Positions 27,448 to 41,124 are shown, counted from the first letter of the stretch. The stretch is 64,000 nt of DNA from Polynucleobacter sp. TUM22923 (GCF_030295705.1 NZ_AP027274.1:1116001-1180000); one strand, 5' to 3'. Made by a program: numbers and translations. The notes: a model not told the origin generated them from the letters alone.

Positions 27448-30024
27448 ATGATCATCGATACCACCAGTTTGAAAGCTGCGCGTGAATGCGCATACGCCGA
27501 TTTTAGAGAGCGCCAGACTGTTGGTAGGCTCACAAAAAAATTATGCAAATTAAGCGATGAATTACTGATTCATCTTTGGAATGCCTGCGACCTCAAATCC
27601 AACGCAGCCTTAATTGCAGTCGGCGGCTTTGGAAGGGGATCTCTTTTCCCCTACTCTGATATTGATATCTTAATTCTGCTGCCTGCAGATCAAAAATACT
27701 TCGAAGAAGTACTGGCCCCTAAGATTGAAAAATTTGTAGCGCAATGCTGGGATACCGGTTTAGAAATCGGATCCTCGGTGAGAACGGTGGCCCAGTGTAT
27801 TTCTGAGGCAGAGAACGACATTACGGTACGCACCTCACTGCTAGAGTCACGCCTCATCTGTGGCAAGAAAGCACTCTTTAATGAATTTGAATCAGCCTAT
27901 GAAAAAACCTTAGACCCAAAATCATTTTTTCAGGCGAAATTAGCAGAGCAAATTCAGCGACATTACAAATATCAAGACACTCCCTATTCGTTGGAGCCTA
28001 ACTGCAAAGAAAGTCCAGGGGGCTTACGTGACTTACAGGTACTCTCCTGGGTTAGTAAAGCAGCTCATCTGGGTAATACGTTTAAAGATCTTCATATCGC
28101 CGGGCTCATCACTCAGCGAGAGCTAACAGAGCTCAATCGCAATCAACGTTTTCTTGAAACACTGCGGGCAAATTTACATTTACTAGCTGGTCGTAGGCAG
28201 GATGTTCTCGCCTTTGACTTGCAGGCTCCGTTAGCAGCGATGATGGGGCTTGAAGAAGAATCCTCAAGACTCGCAAGTGAAGCCATCATGCGTCGCTATT
28301 ACTGGGCAGCAAAGGCCGTCACGCAGTTAAATGATGTCTTGCTCCAAAACATCGAAGCACTCCTTTTTCCTCAAGAATCTAAAACTACGCACACTATCGC
28401 TGGCGAGGGTAATGCTGGTTTTATTGAGCGTCAAGGTGTCCTGGATATCACTGACCTGCAACTCTTTGATAAACACCCAGAGCAGATTCTTCGCACCTTT
28501 TTGGTATTTGCACAAACTGCCAACGTGAAGAGTCTGTCAGCCAATATCTTTAGAGCGCTGTATAACGCCCGCCAAAAGATGGATAGCGCGTGGCGCAAAG
28601 ATCCCGTGAATCGGGCACTCTTTATGCAAATTCTCAAGGAGCCTGATGGTGTAAGTCGGGCCTTTCAGCTCATGAATCGCACGAGCGTATTGGGGCGTTA
28701 CTTACCCGCGTTCAGAAGAATTGTTGGGCAAATGCAGCATGATCTATTTCATATATATACAGTTGATCAACATATCCTAATGGTCTTACGGAATGTTCGG
28801 CGCTTCATGGTGGTCGAACACACTCATGAATTTCCATTTTGTAGCGGTCTCATAGCCAACTTCCAAAAACCATGGCTGTTGATTGTGGCGGCACTCTTTC
28901 ACGACATTGCAAAGGGACGAGGAGGCGATCACTCCGCCCTGGGTAAAGCTGATGTACGCCAATTTGCCAAAGACCATGGCATAGATAAAACAGATACCGA
29001 ACTGCTGGTTTGGTTGGTGGCTGAGCATTTAAATATGAGTCAATTTGCCCAGAAGCAAGACATCACCGATCCAGATGTTGTGCAAGCTTTTGCCAAAAAA
29101 ATGGGGGACGAACGCCACCTCACTGCGCTCTACCTACTCACAGTTGCAGATGTGCGCGGCACTAGCCCTAAGGTTTGGAATGCGTGGAAAGCGAAGTTAC
29201 TGGAAGACCTCTACCGCGTAACGCTGCGAGTATTGGGCGGAGCAAAACCAAACGCCTCATCAGATCTCGCGCTGCATCAAGAAGATTCTAGAGCGCAGCT
29301 GCGACTGAACGGCATCGAAGATGCTAGCTACGAAGATCTCTGGAAAAAATTGGATGTCGCTTTCTTTTTACGCCAAGAGGCAACTGATATTGCCTGGCTT
29401 ACGCGCCATCTATTCGATAAAGTCGATAGCGCTACTCCTGTAGTACGTGCCAAACTCTCCCTACATGGCGAAGGTCTCCAGGTCGCGGTCTATGTTAAAG
29501 ATCGCGAAGATCTGTTTGCCCGAATTTGTGCTTACTTTGAACGCCATGGTTTCTCCATTTGGGATGCCCGCGTTCATACAACGCGACATGGCTATGCTTT
29601 GGATACCTTCCAAATCTCTGGCAGTAATTTAGTGGGTGAAGGCGTTAGTTATCGCGATTTAATTGCCTTAGTAGAGTACGAACTTACCGAGGCTTTACAA
29701 AGTGATGATCCCCTGCCCTTGCCAAGTATGGGGCGCCTCTCAAGACAGTCTCGCACCTTCCCAATACAGCCTCGAGTGCATGTGACTCCTGATGAACGTG
29801 GCCACTATTACGCACTTTCCCTATCAGCCAGTGATCGAACAGGCCTGCTTTATGTCATCTCTAGAGTGCTTGCAAAGCATCAAGTATCACTACATACCGC
29901 TCGCATCAATACTTTAGGTGAGCGTGTGGAAGATATCTTTTTATTGGATGCAGCAAATCTCAGTAAAAACCCAAAACTCCAGATCTTGCTAGAAACCGAA
30001 CTCTTAGAAGCGCTAAGTACGTAA
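27448..30024 (+). CDS. glnD: [protein-PII] uridylyltransferase/uridylyl-removing enzyme
   Basis: Senses glutamine and (de)uridylylates PII proteins to control nitrogen assimilation. 858 aa in the family order: nucleotidyltransferase domain with [20 protein letters not shown] (residues 59-78, acidic Asp71 and Asp73), helical PII-binding region, HD domain ([15 protein letters not shown] near residue 485) and two C-terminal ACT domains ([40 protein letters not shown]). Follows map by 23 bases. Converges on ligA with 4 bases between stops. Its partner glnB is not in the window. Confidence 0.97.
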   Translation: MIIDTTSLKAARECAYADFRERQTVGRLTKKLCKLSDELLIHLWNACDLKSNAALIAVGGFGRGSLFPYSDIDILILLPADQKYFEEVLAPKIEKFVAQCWDTGLEIGSSVRTVAQCISEAENDITVRTSLLESRLICGKKALFNEFESAYEKTLDPKSFFQAKLAEQIQRHYKYQDTPYSLEPNCKESPGGLRDLQVLSWVSKAAHLGNTFKDLHIAGLITQRELTELNRNQRFLETLRANLHLLAGRRQDVLAFDLQAPLAAMMGLEEESSRLASEAIMRRYYWAAKAVTQLNDVLLQNIEALLFPQESKTTHTIAGEGNAGFIERQGVLDITDLQLFDKHPEQILRTFLVFAQTANVKSLSANIFRALYNARQKMDSAWRKDPVNRALFMQILKEPDGVSRAFQLMNRTSVLGRYLPAFRRIVGQMQHDLFHIYTVDQHILMVLRNVRRFMVVEHTHEFPFCSGLIANFQKPWLLIVAALFHDIAKGRGGDHSALGKADVRQFAKDHGIDKTDTELLVWLVAEHLNMSQFAQKQDITDPDVVQAFAKKMGDERHLTALYLLTVADVRGTSPKVWNAWKAKLLEDLYRVTLRVLGGAKPNASSDLALHQEDSRAQLRLNGIEDASYEDLWKKLDVAFFLRQEATDIAWLTRHLFDKVDSATPVVRAKLSLHGEGLQVAVYVKDREDLFARICAYFERHGFSIWDARVHTTRHGYALDTFQISGSNLVGEGVSYRDLIALVEYELTEALQSDDPLPLPSMGRLSRQSRTFPIQPRVHVTPDERGHYYALSLSASDRTGLLYVISRVLAKHQVSLHTARINTLGERVEDIFLLDAANLSKNPKLQILLETELLEALST

Positions 30025-30028
30025 TCTT

Positions 30029-32053
<2,025 letters not shown>

Positions 32054-33130
32054 CTAGCTAAAAAGTCTGCTGGCGGTGGAAGATCCCGCCAAAACTCCGC
32101 CCTTTTCAAGATTGGCATATAAACCATCGAGATGCTGACGAATACTCACTACAGCCGCAGCTGTCAAATTAATGCCATTGTCATCCACTACACGACCGTG
32201 TGCCACCTGGGCAATCTCAACACCTTCATTGAGCATACGCTCAAATGCCTTCTCATCTGCATCAAACAAAGGAACTTCAAGTAATAGAGTCACCTGCTTT
32301 ACCGCAATATTTGGATCTAGTTCAGCGCTGCTAAAAATAAGCCTATTACCACTAAAAAATTCATAACTTCGGCCGCTTCTTGCTAACTTAAAACCACGCT
32401 GGCGCATTAATGAATCAAAATTAGTCCAAGGATAAGCATCATCAAACAGCACATTAATACCGAGTTGTATATCACTCTCTGCCGCCAATGCATCTAATTC
32501 TTTAGCGCTCTCAAGCATTGTTGTCACGCTGGGCATATCGATTTGAGAGTCCAGCATTTCTGCCAAAGCCTGCGCTCTTGAGCAAAAGTTGGATAGCTCC
32601 AAGACGCCGATGGGACCACGGCGGCTTGCCAATTGAATTGCTAACTGCAGCTCCGTGTAAGAAGCCTCTGCATTTAATATTTCCCAATTTGCAGCCGCAT
32701 CGATGTCGGAGTGCAGGCCTTCGCACATCCAACGTGCACTAGACTTGGCCGTATCAAGGCGCCAGGCGTCAATTTCCGCAAGGATTTCAGCGCCACTAAT
32801 GGCTTGATCGAATCGTAGTGAAATAACGCAGTCGATTCTGGGGTCAATAAAAAACGTCTCTGGGTCAAGACCGCCTGATAGCATTGAGATCGCCGTATTG
32901 GATCCCAATACATCTTCTACATCGCCATCAGCAAGGCTATGCCCAAAAGAAGGCTCACGAGCAAAACGATCACCAGCAGAAAGCTCATCAAAACTAGCAG
33001 CCTTACGACGTGCTCGGGCATGCTTTACGTTAAATCCTACTGTCGCCACCAAAAGCAATAGGCCAATAGCAGCCAAAGCGAACTGCAAGTCAGACAAACC
33101 AAGCATTGTCATGATTTGCTCTATGTTCAC
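32054..33130 (-). CDS. zipA: ZipA-like cell division protein
   Basis: 358 aa. One N-terminal membrane segment (FALAAIGLLLLVATVGFNVK), a short basic linker, an acidic middle and a C-terminal region compatible with the FtsZ-binding ZipA fold (FSGNRLIFSSAELD; VTLLLEVPLFDADEKAFERM). Family knowledge: ZipA tethers FtsZ to the membrane. Sequence similarity to gammaproteobacterial ZipA is low and my assignment rests mainly on topology and the smc-zipA-ligA gene order. The start at 33130 abuts the smc stop. Confidence 0.75.
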   Translation of the reverse strand: MNIEQIMTMLGLSDLQFALAAIGLLLLVATVGFNVKHARARRKAASFDELSAGDRFAREPSFGHSLADGDVEDVLGSNTAISMLSGGLDPETFFIDPRIDCVISLRFDQAISGAEILAEIDAWRLDTAKSSARWMCEGLHSDIDAAANWEILNAEASYTELQLAIQLASRRGPIGVLELSNFCSRAQALAEMLDSQIDMPSVTTMLESAKELDALAAESDIQLGINVLFDDAYPWTNFDSLMRQRGFKLARSGRSYEFFSGNRLIFSSAELDPNIAVKQVTLLLEVPLFDADEKAFERMLNEGVEIAQVAHGRVVDDNGINLTAAAVVSIRQHLDGLYANLEKGGVLAGSSTASRLFS

Positions 33131-36100
33131 TTAAGCTGCCTCCACCATCGAGACAGCAGAGGAAATATCCACGGCAACAATACGAGATACACCCTGCTCT
33201 TGCATGGTCACTCCGATAAGCTGGTGGGCTATTTCCATCGTAATTTTATTATGAGAAATAAACACAAACTGGGTCTTATTTGACATTTTGGCAACCATCT
33301 TGGCATAACGCAAAGTGTTGGCATCATCTAATGGAGCATCAACCTCATCGAGCAAACAGAAAGGTGCTGGATTGAGCAAAAAGAGTGAGAACACTAAGGC
33401 AATTGCCGTGAGGGCTTTTTCACCACCAGATAGCAGGTAGATTGAACTATTTTTCTTACCTGGAGGCTGAGCCATTACTTGAACACCAGAGTCTAAAATT
33501 TCATCGCCAGTCATGACTAGCTCCGCATGACCACCACCAAACAGCTCAGGGAATAATTTACCAAAATGCAAATTCACCTGATCAAAGGTGCCCTGCAAAA
33601 GATCGCGGGTTTCTGCATCAATCTTCGCAATCGCATCAGTCAAAGTCTGCATCGCCTCGTTTAAGTCAGCAGTTTGCGCATCCAAGAACTGCTTACGTTC
33701 ACGCGAACTCGAAAGCTCATCTAGGGCAGCCATATTTACTGGTCCCAAAGCCTGAATCTCAGCACTTAAACGGGTAACATCACTTTGTAATACACCCACC
33801 TTCAGATCTGAATTGAAGCTTGACTCTAAGGCAAGTAAGTCAGCCTCAGCATCTAGGAGTAAGGTTGCAAATTGCTCAAAGTTCAAGCGCGCTGCCTGCT
33901 CTCGTAACTGCAAATCCACTACCCTGTCACGCATCGGCTGGAGACTGCGCTCCGTTTGCATGCGAGCCTCATCAGCCTGGCGCAGTTGATGCAACACTGC
34001 ATCTTGCTCCGTACGTGCATTAGACAATAATGCTTCACGCTCACTGCGAGTCAGCAATAAACCTTGTAATTTTTCTTGCGCTTGCTCATCACTCAACATT
34101 TCAAGCTCTTGCTCTGAGCTTGCTTGTTTGTCCTGAATCTCCATGATCTGCACGCGAGCAGTGCTTTGATCACGCTGAAGATCAACAATGCGCTGTTGTA
34201 ATGAGCGGGTTGCAAATGCTGCCTCTTGAGCAGACATTTCTGAGCTACGCAAAGACTCTCGTAAATGATCGCGCTCTTGAGTTGCTAACGCTAATTTTTC
34301 TTGGGCCATCGCAAGATCATCTTGCAAGCCCTGCTTAGCCTCTTCCGACTGAATCAATTGGGCAGCAGCTTCCTCTTGCGTCAGTGCGAGTTGCTCTATC
34401 TGTTGATGTAACTCCGTCAACTCACCCTGAATTTGCTCTGCACGTTGACTGTATTTTTCTTCCGCCTGAGTCAGCTGCATTCTTTCTACTTCAAAACCAT
34501 GCACCTCTTGCACCGCTTGCTCAGCATAGATACGGGTTTGCTCAGCAGATTGGTGTGCGGCTTGATAATTAGATACGCATTGATCCAATTCACCTTGTAA
34601 CTCACTTTGGATGAGTTGTTGTGCCCGTAATTGCTTCTCAAGACCTTCCATTTCTTGAGCGCGCGCCAACATACCAGCCTGCTCAGAGTCGGCAGCATAT
34701 AGCTGAACACCTACACGACTAACTAGATGGCCCTGTTGAGTGACAAGTGCGCCACCAGCAGGTAATTTCTCACGGCGATTGAGCGCATCTTCCAGAGAAT
34801 CGGCAATATAAATCTTATCTAACCACTCTTGTAATACTGCAGCAACTCTGGGAGCTCCTGCACTTTGCACTCGTGTGAGCAATGGAACAAAGTCAGATGG
34901 AGCAGCCGTATGTGCTGGAGCAATCTCATCCACCAACAAAATGGCTAAGCGACTAGGTGGTGCGTCGTTAGCTAATGCCAGTGTTTCTTGAACGCTTTTA
35001 GCAGTTACGGCAGCCAAGCGCTCGCGCAAAACAGATTCAAGAGCTGCTTCCCAGCCAGTTTGGACTTTTAATTCTTGCCACAGGCGCTTACTTTCTTTTA
35101 AGCCCTTACTCTCTAGCCATGGACCAATCTTGCCTTGAGCTTGAACGCTTGCCTGCAATGCTGTTAAGGCTGTCAGTCTAGCCTCAGTTTGTGCCAATTC
35201 TTGATTGGCCAGCTGAATTTGTTGTTGCGCTGTGTTGCGTGCTTCGTCTGCAGCGGGAACACGTTGTTGTGCCTCCCCTGCTTTTTGCTTTGCTTCATCT
35301 ACCTTGCGCTGAGCCATTGCATGACGATCTATTGCCATCGTCAATGCTTCTGCATCCGGTCTACGCATACCTGACAGCTCTGACTCAAGACGGGCATCGC
35401 GCCCTTTGAGCTCTTCCAGCTGAGTGGCAATTGCTTTAACGCGCTCACCTAAGCTAGCTAAACGCTGATCAATAGTTGCCAACTGTTCACGAGCATCATT
35501 GAGGTCACGCGCATTGAGCTGGTAGGTCTCTTCACGACTCGGCATCTGTTCTTGTAGGCCGGCTAAGTTAATCAATAGTGATTGCTCAGTCTCTGCAGCT
35601 AAAGCAAGCTCTTGCTCAGCAGAGCGCTGCGCTTGCGCAGCATCTGTTTCTTGTACGGTCCAACGCTGCAATTGCGCTTGTAGTTCTTGGGTTTGTTGCT
35701 GCAAACGCTGACGTGCTTCTTGCACATACCGAATCTGAGACTCCACCTGGCTTACATCGGAGTTGGTTTGGTACAACTCACCTTGCGCTAGAGACACCCG
35801 ATCTTGCAGTGCGTACTGCTCTGTACGCATAGTCTCAAGCTCAGTTTCTGCATGGCGCAACTTTGCAGTCTGCTCTTCTAGGCTTACCTGGGTTTCACGA
35901 ATACCGTTTGCATGACGCTCCTGCTCTTTACCAGACTCTGTTTGACGTACAAACCACAAAAGCTGTTGCTGTGACTTCATTTCCGTAGAGAGGGCAGCAT
36001 GACGCTCGGCTACAGTGGCCTGCTTTTCTAAGCGGTTTAGCTGTTGATCAAGCTCACGAACAATATCTTCAACGCGCACTAAATTCTCTTTGGTGTCCTC

Positions 36101-36652
36101 TAGGCGCGAAGCAGTTTCTTTACGACGTTCTTTGTATTTAGAAACGCCAGCAGCCTCTTCCAAGAACACGCGCAACTCTTCTGGCTTTGATTCCAAAATA
36201 CGGTTGATAGTGCCCTGTCCGATAATGGCGTAGCCTCTTGGGCCCATGCCTGTACCCAAGAAAATATCTTGAATATCTTTACGGCGAACAACCTGGTTAT
36301 TGACGTAATAACTAGAGTTACCATCTCGCGTTAGTACTCGCTTGACACCTAACTCGGTAAAAGCACTCCACTGCCCTTGAGCACGTCCATCTGAGTTATC
36401 AAAAATAAGTTCAACACTGGCGCGCCCTGAAGGCTTGCGCAAACCAGAGCCGTTAAAAATAACGTCTTGCATCGACTCGCCGCGCAATTCACTGGCACGT
36501 GACTCACCTAATACCCAGCGAACAGCATCAATAATGTTTGATTTTCCACAGCCATTCGGACCCACAACACCAATCAACTGACCTGGCAGCTCAAAATGGG
36601 TCGGATCGACAAATGACTTAAAACCAGAAAGTTTGATAGATTTGAGTTGCAC
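33131..36652 (-). CDS. smc: chromosome segregation ATPase SMC
   Basis: Condensin subunit that organises the chromosome. 1173 aa: N-terminal ATPase half with Walker A GVVGPNGCGKSNIIDAVRW (residues 28-46), two long coiled coils rich in Gln/Glu/Ala, a hinge in the middle (from about residue 505, IGPWLESKGLKESKRLWQEL) and the C-terminal half with signature YLLSGGEKALTAIALVFSLF and Walker B FCLLDEVDAPLDDAN. Betaproteobacteria use SMC-ScpAB rather than MukBEF. First gene of smc-zipA-ligA; divergent from dapD across 176 bases. Confidence 0.97.
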   Translation of the reverse strand: MQLKSIKLSGFKSFVDPTHFELPGQLIGVVGPNGCGKSNIIDAVRWVLGESRASELRGESMQDVIFNGSGLRKPSGRASVELIFDNSDGRAQGQWSAFTELGVKRVLTRDGNSSYYVNNQVVRRKDIQDIFLGTGMGPRGYAIIGQGTINRILESKPEELRVFLEEAAGVSKYKERRKETASRLEDTKENLVRVEDIVRELDQQLNRLEKQATVAERHAALSTEMKSQQQLLWFVRQTESGKEQERHANGIRETQVSLEEQTAKLRHAETELETMRTEQYALQDRVSLAQGELYQTNSDVSQVESQIRYVQEARQRLQQQTQELQAQLQRWTVQETDAAQAQRSAEQELALAAETEQSLLINLAGLQEQMPSREETYQLNARDLNDAREQLATIDQRLASLGERVKAIATQLEELKGRDARLESELSGMRRPDAEALTMAIDRHAMAQRKVDEAKQKAGEAQQRVPAADEARNTAQQQIQLANQELAQTEARLTALTALQASVQAQGKIGPWLESKGLKESKRLWQELKVQTGWEAALESVLRERLAAVTAKSVQETLALANDAPPSRLAILLVDEIAPAHTAAPSDFVPLLTRVQSAGAPRVAAVLQEWLDKIYIADSLEDALNRREKLPAGGALVTQQGHLVSRVGVQLYAADSEQAGMLARAQEMEGLEKQLRAQQLIQSELQGELDQCVSNYQAAHQSAEQTRIYAEQAVQEVHGFEVERMQLTQAEEKYSQRAEQIQGELTELHQQIEQLALTQEEAAAQLIQSEEAKQGLQDDLAMAQEKLALATQERDHLRESLRSSEMSAQEAAFATRSLQQRIVDLQRDQSTARVQIMEIQDKQASSEQELEMLSDEQAQEKLQGLLLTRSEREALLSNARTEQDAVLHQLRQADEARMQTERSLQPMRDRVVDLQLREQAARLNFEQFATLLLDAEADLLALESSFNSDLKVGVLQSDVTRLSAEIQALGPVNMAALDELSSSRERKQFLDAQTADLNEAMQTLTDAIAKIDAETRDLLQGTFDQVNLHFGKLFPELFGGGHAELVMTGDEILDSGVQVMAQPPGKKNSSIYLLSGGEKALTAIALVFSLFLLNPAPFCLLDEVDAPLDDANTLRYAKMVAKMSNKTQFVFISHNKITMEIAHQLIGVTMQEQGVSRIVAVDISSAVSMVEAA

Positions 36653-36765
36653 GGCGTACTTTGCAGGGTAAAAAGAGGGTGAAATAAGGGGTAGCTAATT
36701 TATTACTAAGACTAAGAAGATGATAGCAAGCTTAAGTATCTCAGCACGGGTTTTTACCTCACCGA

Positions 36766-36771
36766 TATAAT
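36766..36771 (+). promoter_or_regulatory. candidate -10 box of the dapD-dapE-prmB operon
   Basis: TATAAT at 36766-36771, 58 bases before the dapD ATG. No good -35 is visible at the usual spacing. A small inverted repeat AGGGGT/ACCCCT (36787-36792/36796-36801 approximately) lies between it and the start codon. Weak evidence. Confidence 0.35.
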
Positions 36772-36828
36772 GATTCATGTACATTTAGGGGTAAAACCCC
36801 TTAACAATCTGATAGTTAACCGAAAAGT

Positions 36829-37656
36829 ATGAGCCAAACACCACAAAGCATCATCGAACAAGCCTGGGAAAACCGCGCCAACCTATCCCCAGAGGCCGTT
36901 TCTGGAGAAATCCGCAACGCCGTAAATGCCGTTCTTGAGGGCCTCAATACCGGCAGTATTCGGGTAGCTGAGCGTCAAAGCGTAGGTAAATGGGAAGTAA
37001 ATCAATGGGTCAAAAAGGCTGTTTTGCTCTCTTTCCGCCTAGAAGATAACAAAGTCATGGGTGCTGGTGGTTATACCCAGTTCTACGACAAGGTACCCAG
37101 CAAATTCGAACATTACACCGCAGAAGACTTTGCGAATGGCGGTTTTCGTGTGGTGCCCCCAGCGATTGCTCGTCGAGGCTCGTTTATTGGTAAGAATGCT
37201 ATTTTGATGCCCTCCTACGTCAATATTGGCGCCTATGTTGGAGAGGGCACCATGGTTGATACCTGGGCTACGGTTGGTTCCTGTGCTCAGATTGGTAAGA
37301 ACGTGCACCTTTCTGGTGGCGTTGGCATTGGCGGTGTTTTGGAGCCAATCCAGGCTGGCCCAGTCATTATTGAAGATAACTGCTTTATTGGCGCCCGCTC
37401 AGAAGTGGTTGAGGGCGTAGTGATTGAAGAGAACGCCGTTCTTTCAATGGGCGTCTATATTGGCCAGAGTACAAAAATATATGACCGCGAAACGGGTGAG
37501 GTCCATTACGGCCGTGTTCCAGCTGGCTCTGTAGTGGTTCCCGGTTCTTTGCCTTCCGCTTGCGGAAAGTACAGTCTATATGCTGCCATCATTGTGAAGA
37601 AGGTCGATGCTCAAACTAGAGCTAAAACGGCAATTAATGATCTCTTACGCGACTAA
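36829..37656 (+). CDS. dapD: tetrahydrodipicolinate N-succinyltransferase
   Basis: Fourth step of the succinylase lysine/DAP pathway: succinyl-CoA plus tetrahydrodipicolinate. 275 aa. N-terminal helical domain, then a left-handed beta helix ([58 protein letters not shown]) and the C-terminal [19 protein letters not shown]. It begins the dapD-dapE-prmB operon, with 15 bases to dapE. Confidence 0.98.
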   Translation: MSQTPQSIIEQAWENRANLSPEAVSGEIRNAVNAVLEGLNTGSIRVAERQSVGKWEVNQWVKKAVLLSFRLEDNKVMGAGGYTQFYDKVPSKFEHYTAEDFANGGFRVVPPAIARRGSFIGKNAILMPSYVNIGAYVGEGTMVDTWATVGSCAQIGKNVHLSGGVGIGGVLEPIQAGPVIIEDNCFIGARSEVVEGVVIEENAVLSMGVYIGQSTKIYDRETGEVHYGRVPAGSVVVPGSLPSACGKYSLYAAIIVKKVDAQTRAKTAINDLLRD

Positions 37657-37671
37657 TCTGAGCTTAACCTA

Positions 37672-38823
37672 ATGAGTGCCACCCTCGAACTAACAGAAGC
37701 CCTAATCGCTTGCCGCTCGGTTACCCCAGCAGACGGTGGCTGTCAGGATCTCATTGCCAGCCGACTACAGGCGATTGGCTTTCATACTGAGAGCGTGGTC
37801 AGCGGTCCCGAGAATTTTCAGGTGACTAACCTTTGGGCTATTAAAAAAGGAACTACCGGAGACCAAGGTGTAGTGCTAATGTTTGCCGGTCACACCGATG
37901 TTGTTCCTACCGGGCCGCTAGAGAAATGGACCAGCGATCCCTTTACCCCCACTATTCGCGATGGCATGCTATACGGACGTGGTGCAGCGGATATGAAAAC
38001 CTCTCTGGCAGGGTTTGTCGTAGCTACAGAAGAATTTGTACTGATGCACCCCAATCATCAGGGCACGATTGCATTTTTGATTACCAGCGATGAGGAAGGC
38101 CCAGCTAATGATGGTACGGTCATCATGTGTGAGCGCCTGCAAAAACAGGGGCAACGCGTGGATTACTGCGTTATTGGTGAACCCACCTCAGTTGATCAAC
38201 TAGGTGACATGATTAAAAATGGGCGCCGTGGCTCCCTCTCTGGCAAGCTGCGCATCAAAGGGATTCAAGCACATATTGCCTATCCGCATTTAGGTAAAAA
38301 TCCCATTCACTTATCTGCGCCAGCAATTCAGTCTTTGGTTGAAACAGAGTGGGATCAAGGCAATCAATATTTTCAGCCAACCAGCTTTCAGATCTCTAAT
38401 ATCCATGCTGGTACAGGTGCCAATAATATTATTCCTGGTGAGCTGGCGATGGATTTTAATTTCCGCTTCTCAACAGAGAGTAAGCCTGAAGAGTTACGCA
38501 GTCGCCTAGAAAATATTCTCAGTACTGCTGGTCTTGACTTTAATATTGACTGGACTCTTGGCGGCAGCCCCTTTATTACTGGCGATGGCGCTCTAGCTGG
38601 TGCGCTGCGCAAAGCCATTAAATCCGAAGTGCATATTGATACTGAGCTATCTACTACTGGCGGGACTAGTGACGGACGCTTTATCGCAAAAATCTGCAAA
38701 GAAGTAGTAGAGTTTGGACCACTGAATGCCACTAGCCACAAAATAGATGAATGCGTCATTGTTGATGATGTAGTGCCACTCAAAAACATTTTCCGCAACA
38801 CGCTTGAACAGCTAGTCGCTTAA
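37672..38823 (+). CDS. dapE: succinyl-diaminopimelate desuccinylase
   Basis: Di-zinc M20-family amidohydrolase that removes succinate from N-succinyl-LL-DAP. 383 aa. Zinc-site motifs: [49 protein letters not shown] and the C-terminal [15 protein letters not shown] (final His). Dimerisation domain midway ([20 protein letters not shown]). Downstream of dapD in the same operon, 20 bases before prmB. Confidence 0.98.
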   Translation: MSATLELTEALIACRSVTPADGGCQDLIASRLQAIGFHTESVVSGPENFQVTNLWAIKKGTTGDQGVVLMFAGHTDVVPTGPLEKWTSDPFTPTIRDGMLYGRGAADMKTSLAGFVVATEEFVLMHPNHQGTIAFLITSDEEGPANDGTVIMCERLQKQGQRVDYCVIGEPTSVDQLGDMIKNGRRGSLSGKLRIKGIQAHIAYPHLGKNPIHLSAPAIQSLVETEWDQGNQYFQPTSFQISNIHAGTGANNIIPGELAMDFNFRFSTESKPEELRSRLENILSTAGLDFNIDWTLGGSPFITGDGALAGALRKAIKSEVHIDTELSTTGGTSDGRFIAKICKEVVEFGPLNATSHKIDECVIVDDVVPLKNIFRNTLEQLVA

Positions 38824-38843
38824 CTCAATCTTCCCTTCTGATC

Positions 38844-39740
38844 ATGGACCCTGAGCCTTCTCAACTTCCGACACTGGATCAATGCATTAACCAAGTAGCA
38901 ACACTACTAGAGGCGACTGATCTGCACTATGGCCATGGCGCCATAGATGCCCAAAGTGAAGCCTTATGGATTGTCAGCAAGCAGCTCAATTTAAGCCCAA
39001 CTGTTGCACTGGATCATTTAGAGCAAGTGCTGAGCGCCGAACAACTTTCTCAAGCACTGGAAGTTACTCAAACCCGTATTCAGACTCGCAAGCCACTAGC
39101 TTACATTTTAGGTGAGGCGTGGTTAATGGGTGTGCCTTTTTACGCTAGCGAACAGAGTATTGTTCCACGCTCATGGATTGCTGAATTGATTGTGGATGGC
39201 TCATTGGAGCCTTGGCTACCAGCCGATGGCAAGGCATTGGATCTATGCACTGGTAATGGCTCCTTGGCAATATTACTAGCCTTAGCCTGCCCTGATATTC
39301 ACGTCAGTGCATGTGATGTTAGCCTGCCCGCATTAGCGATAGCCGCTCGAAATCTAGATCGTCATAAGCTTAACTCACAAATAGAGTTGTTTAGCGGGGA
39401 TCTCTGGGATGCATTACCTGAACCCTTCGATGACAATCGCTTTGATCTTATCATCTGTAATCCGCCTTACGTCAACACCCACTCGATGAATACTCTTCCT
39501 GCCGAATATCATGCAGAACCTGCACTGGCATTGGCTGGTGGTGAAGATGGGATGGACCTCATACGGCGAATTATTGCTAATGCCCCAGACTATCTTTCAG
39601 AGCGCGGCGCCATTCTGATAGAGATCGGCAATGAGTACGAGTACTTTAAGAAGGCCTTCCCCCAGATTCCTGCTATCTGGATGGAGGTATCTGCTGGAGA
39701 TCAGCAGGTGCTGTTAATTCAGGCGGAAGATCTACACTAA
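38844..39740 (+). CDS. prmB: ribosomal protein uL3 glutamine methyltransferase
   Basis: SAM-dependent N5-glutamine methyltransferase of the HemK/PrmB group, modifying ribosomal protein L3 on its Gln. 298 aa. SAM-binding ALDLCTGNGSLAILLALACP and the Gln-binding DLIICNPPYVNTHSMNTLP. The N-terminal DLHYGHGAIDAQSEALWIVS and the later LPAEYHAEPALALAGGEDGM favour PrmB over PrmC (HemK). Converges on radA with 15 bases between stops; no terminator hairpin is obvious there. Confidence 0.93.
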   Translation: MDPEPSQLPTLDQCINQVATLLEATDLHYGHGAIDAQSEALWIVSKQLNLSPTVALDHLEQVLSAEQLSQALEVTQTRIQTRKPLAYILGEAWLMGVPFYASEQSIVPRSWIAELIVDGSLEPWLPADGKALDLCTGNGSLAILLALACPDIHVSACDVSLPALAIAARNLDRHKLNSQIELFSGDLWDALPEPFDDNRFDLIICNPPYVNTHSMNTLPAEYHAEPALALAGGEDGMDLIRRIIANAPDYLSERGAILIEIGNEYEYFKKAFPQIPAIWMEVSAGDQQVLLIQAEDLH

Positions 39741-39755
39741 AAACCAATAGCTTTA

Positions 39756-41120
39756 CTAGGTGAGCTCTGCCGCCGCAGAAATCGCCTGATCGATGCGCTC
39801 AACTGGAATGACTGTTAAGCCAGCGATTTTTGCCTTAGGCATATTGGCCTTCGGAATAATGGCAATTGTGAAGCCTAGTTTTGCGGCCTCTTTTAAGCGC
39901 TCTTGACCCCTAGGACATGGACGAATCTCGCCGGCTAAGCCTACTTCGCCAAACACAATCAGCTCTTTCGGAAGTGCCTTATTGCGAATCGATGATTGAA
40001 TGGCAAGCAGCACCGCTAAGTCAGCCGCAGGCTCTGAGATCTTAACCCCACCTACCGCGTTTAAGAATACATCCTGATCAAAACAAGCAACACCAGCGTG
40101 GCGATGTAGTACCGCCAAGAGCATTGCTAAGCGCGCTTGATCCAAACCAACTGCCAACCTTCTAGGGTTCGGTATATGCGCAGTATCTACCAGCGCCTGA
40201 ATCTCCACCAACAGCGGACGACTACCCTCTTGTGTCACTAATACGCAGGCACCAGGCACCATCTCAGTATGCTGCGACAAGAAAATAGCTGATGGATTAG
40301 CAACCCCGCGTAAGCCCTTCTCAGTCATCGCAAAAACACCTAACTCATTGACCGCGCCGAAACGATTTTTAATCGAACGTACCAACCTAAAAGAGGAATG
40401 GGTATCACCTTCAAAATACAACACTGTATCAACAATATGCTCGAGCACTCTAGGGCCCGCAAGATGACCATCTTTAGTAACGTGCCCCACCATCAATACG
40501 CAAATACCACTAGATTTAGCGGCTCTCGTTAATTGTGCGGCACACTCACGAACTTGCGCTACGGAACCTGGTGCGGAACTCAAGGCATCAGAATATAAAG
40601 TCTGTATGGAATCGACTACCAATACCTGCGGCTTCACGGTATCCATAATAGATAACAGTTTCTCCAGCTGAATCTCTGCCAACACTTCTAAATGCGGTGC
40701 ATTTAAAGCGATACGCTTTGCCCGCAAAGCAATTTGGGCGGCGGATTCTTCGCCACTGCTGTAAAGAACATTCATGCCCATAGCACTCATCTCGGCTAGG
40801 GCTTGCAATAACAATGTTGACTTACCAATGCCAGGGTCACCACCGATGAGAACAACACCGCCGGGCACTAACCCTCCACCAAGTACTCGGTCAAACTCTT
40901 CGACACCGGTGCTAAAACGCGGCAGATCCTCAGCATTAATAGCCGACAGTTTTTGACGGGGCAAAGATTGCGCCAAGCCCTGAAACCGAGAATTTGAACT
41001 TACTTCAGGCACGCCCTCTTCGAGGGTGTTCCACTCCTGACAAGCTGGACACTGTCCTTGCCACTTTGCAGAAGTACCGCCACAAGACTGACAGATATAA
41101 ACGGTTTTAATTTTGGCCAA
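39756..41120 (-). CDS. radA: DNA repair protein RadA (Sms)
   Basis: Helicase-like RecA paralogue that drives branch migration in recombinational repair. Taking the TTG at 41120 gives 454 aa beginning AKIKTVYICQSCGG after the initiator, as in typical RadA. The zinc finger Cys are 10, 13, 24 and 27; Walker A GGDPGIGKST is at 93-102; the RadA motif KNRFG is in VRSIKNRFGAVNELG; the Lon-like C-terminal domain ends VEIQALVDTAHIPNPRRLAV onward. An ATG at 41174 would add 18 residues and overlap the preceding gene by 50 bases. The TTG start lies 4 bases after that gene's stop. Confidence 0.95.
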   Translation of the reverse strand: MAKIKTVYICQSCGGTSAKWQGQCPACQEWNTLEEGVPEVSSNSRFQGLAQSLPRQKLSAINAEDLPRFSTGVEEFDRVLGGGLVPGGVVLIGGDPGIGKSTLLLQALAEMSAMGMNVLYSSGEESAAQIALRAKRIALNAPHLEVLAEIQLEKLLSIMDTVKPQVLVVDSIQTLYSDALSSAPGSVAQVRECAAQLTRAAKSSGICVLMVGHVTKDGHLAGPRVLEHIVDTVLYFEGDTHSSFRLVRSIKNRFGAVNELGVFAMTEKGLRGVANPSAIFLSQHTEMVPGACVLVTQEGSRPLLVEIQALVDTAHIPNPRRLAVGLDQARLAMLLAVLHRHAGVACFDQDVFLNAVGGVKISEPAADLAVLLAIQSSIRNKALPKELIVFGEVGLAGEIRPCPRGQERLKEAAKLGFTIAIIPKANMPKAKIAGLTVIPVERIDQAISAAAELT

Positions 41121-41124
41121 GGTA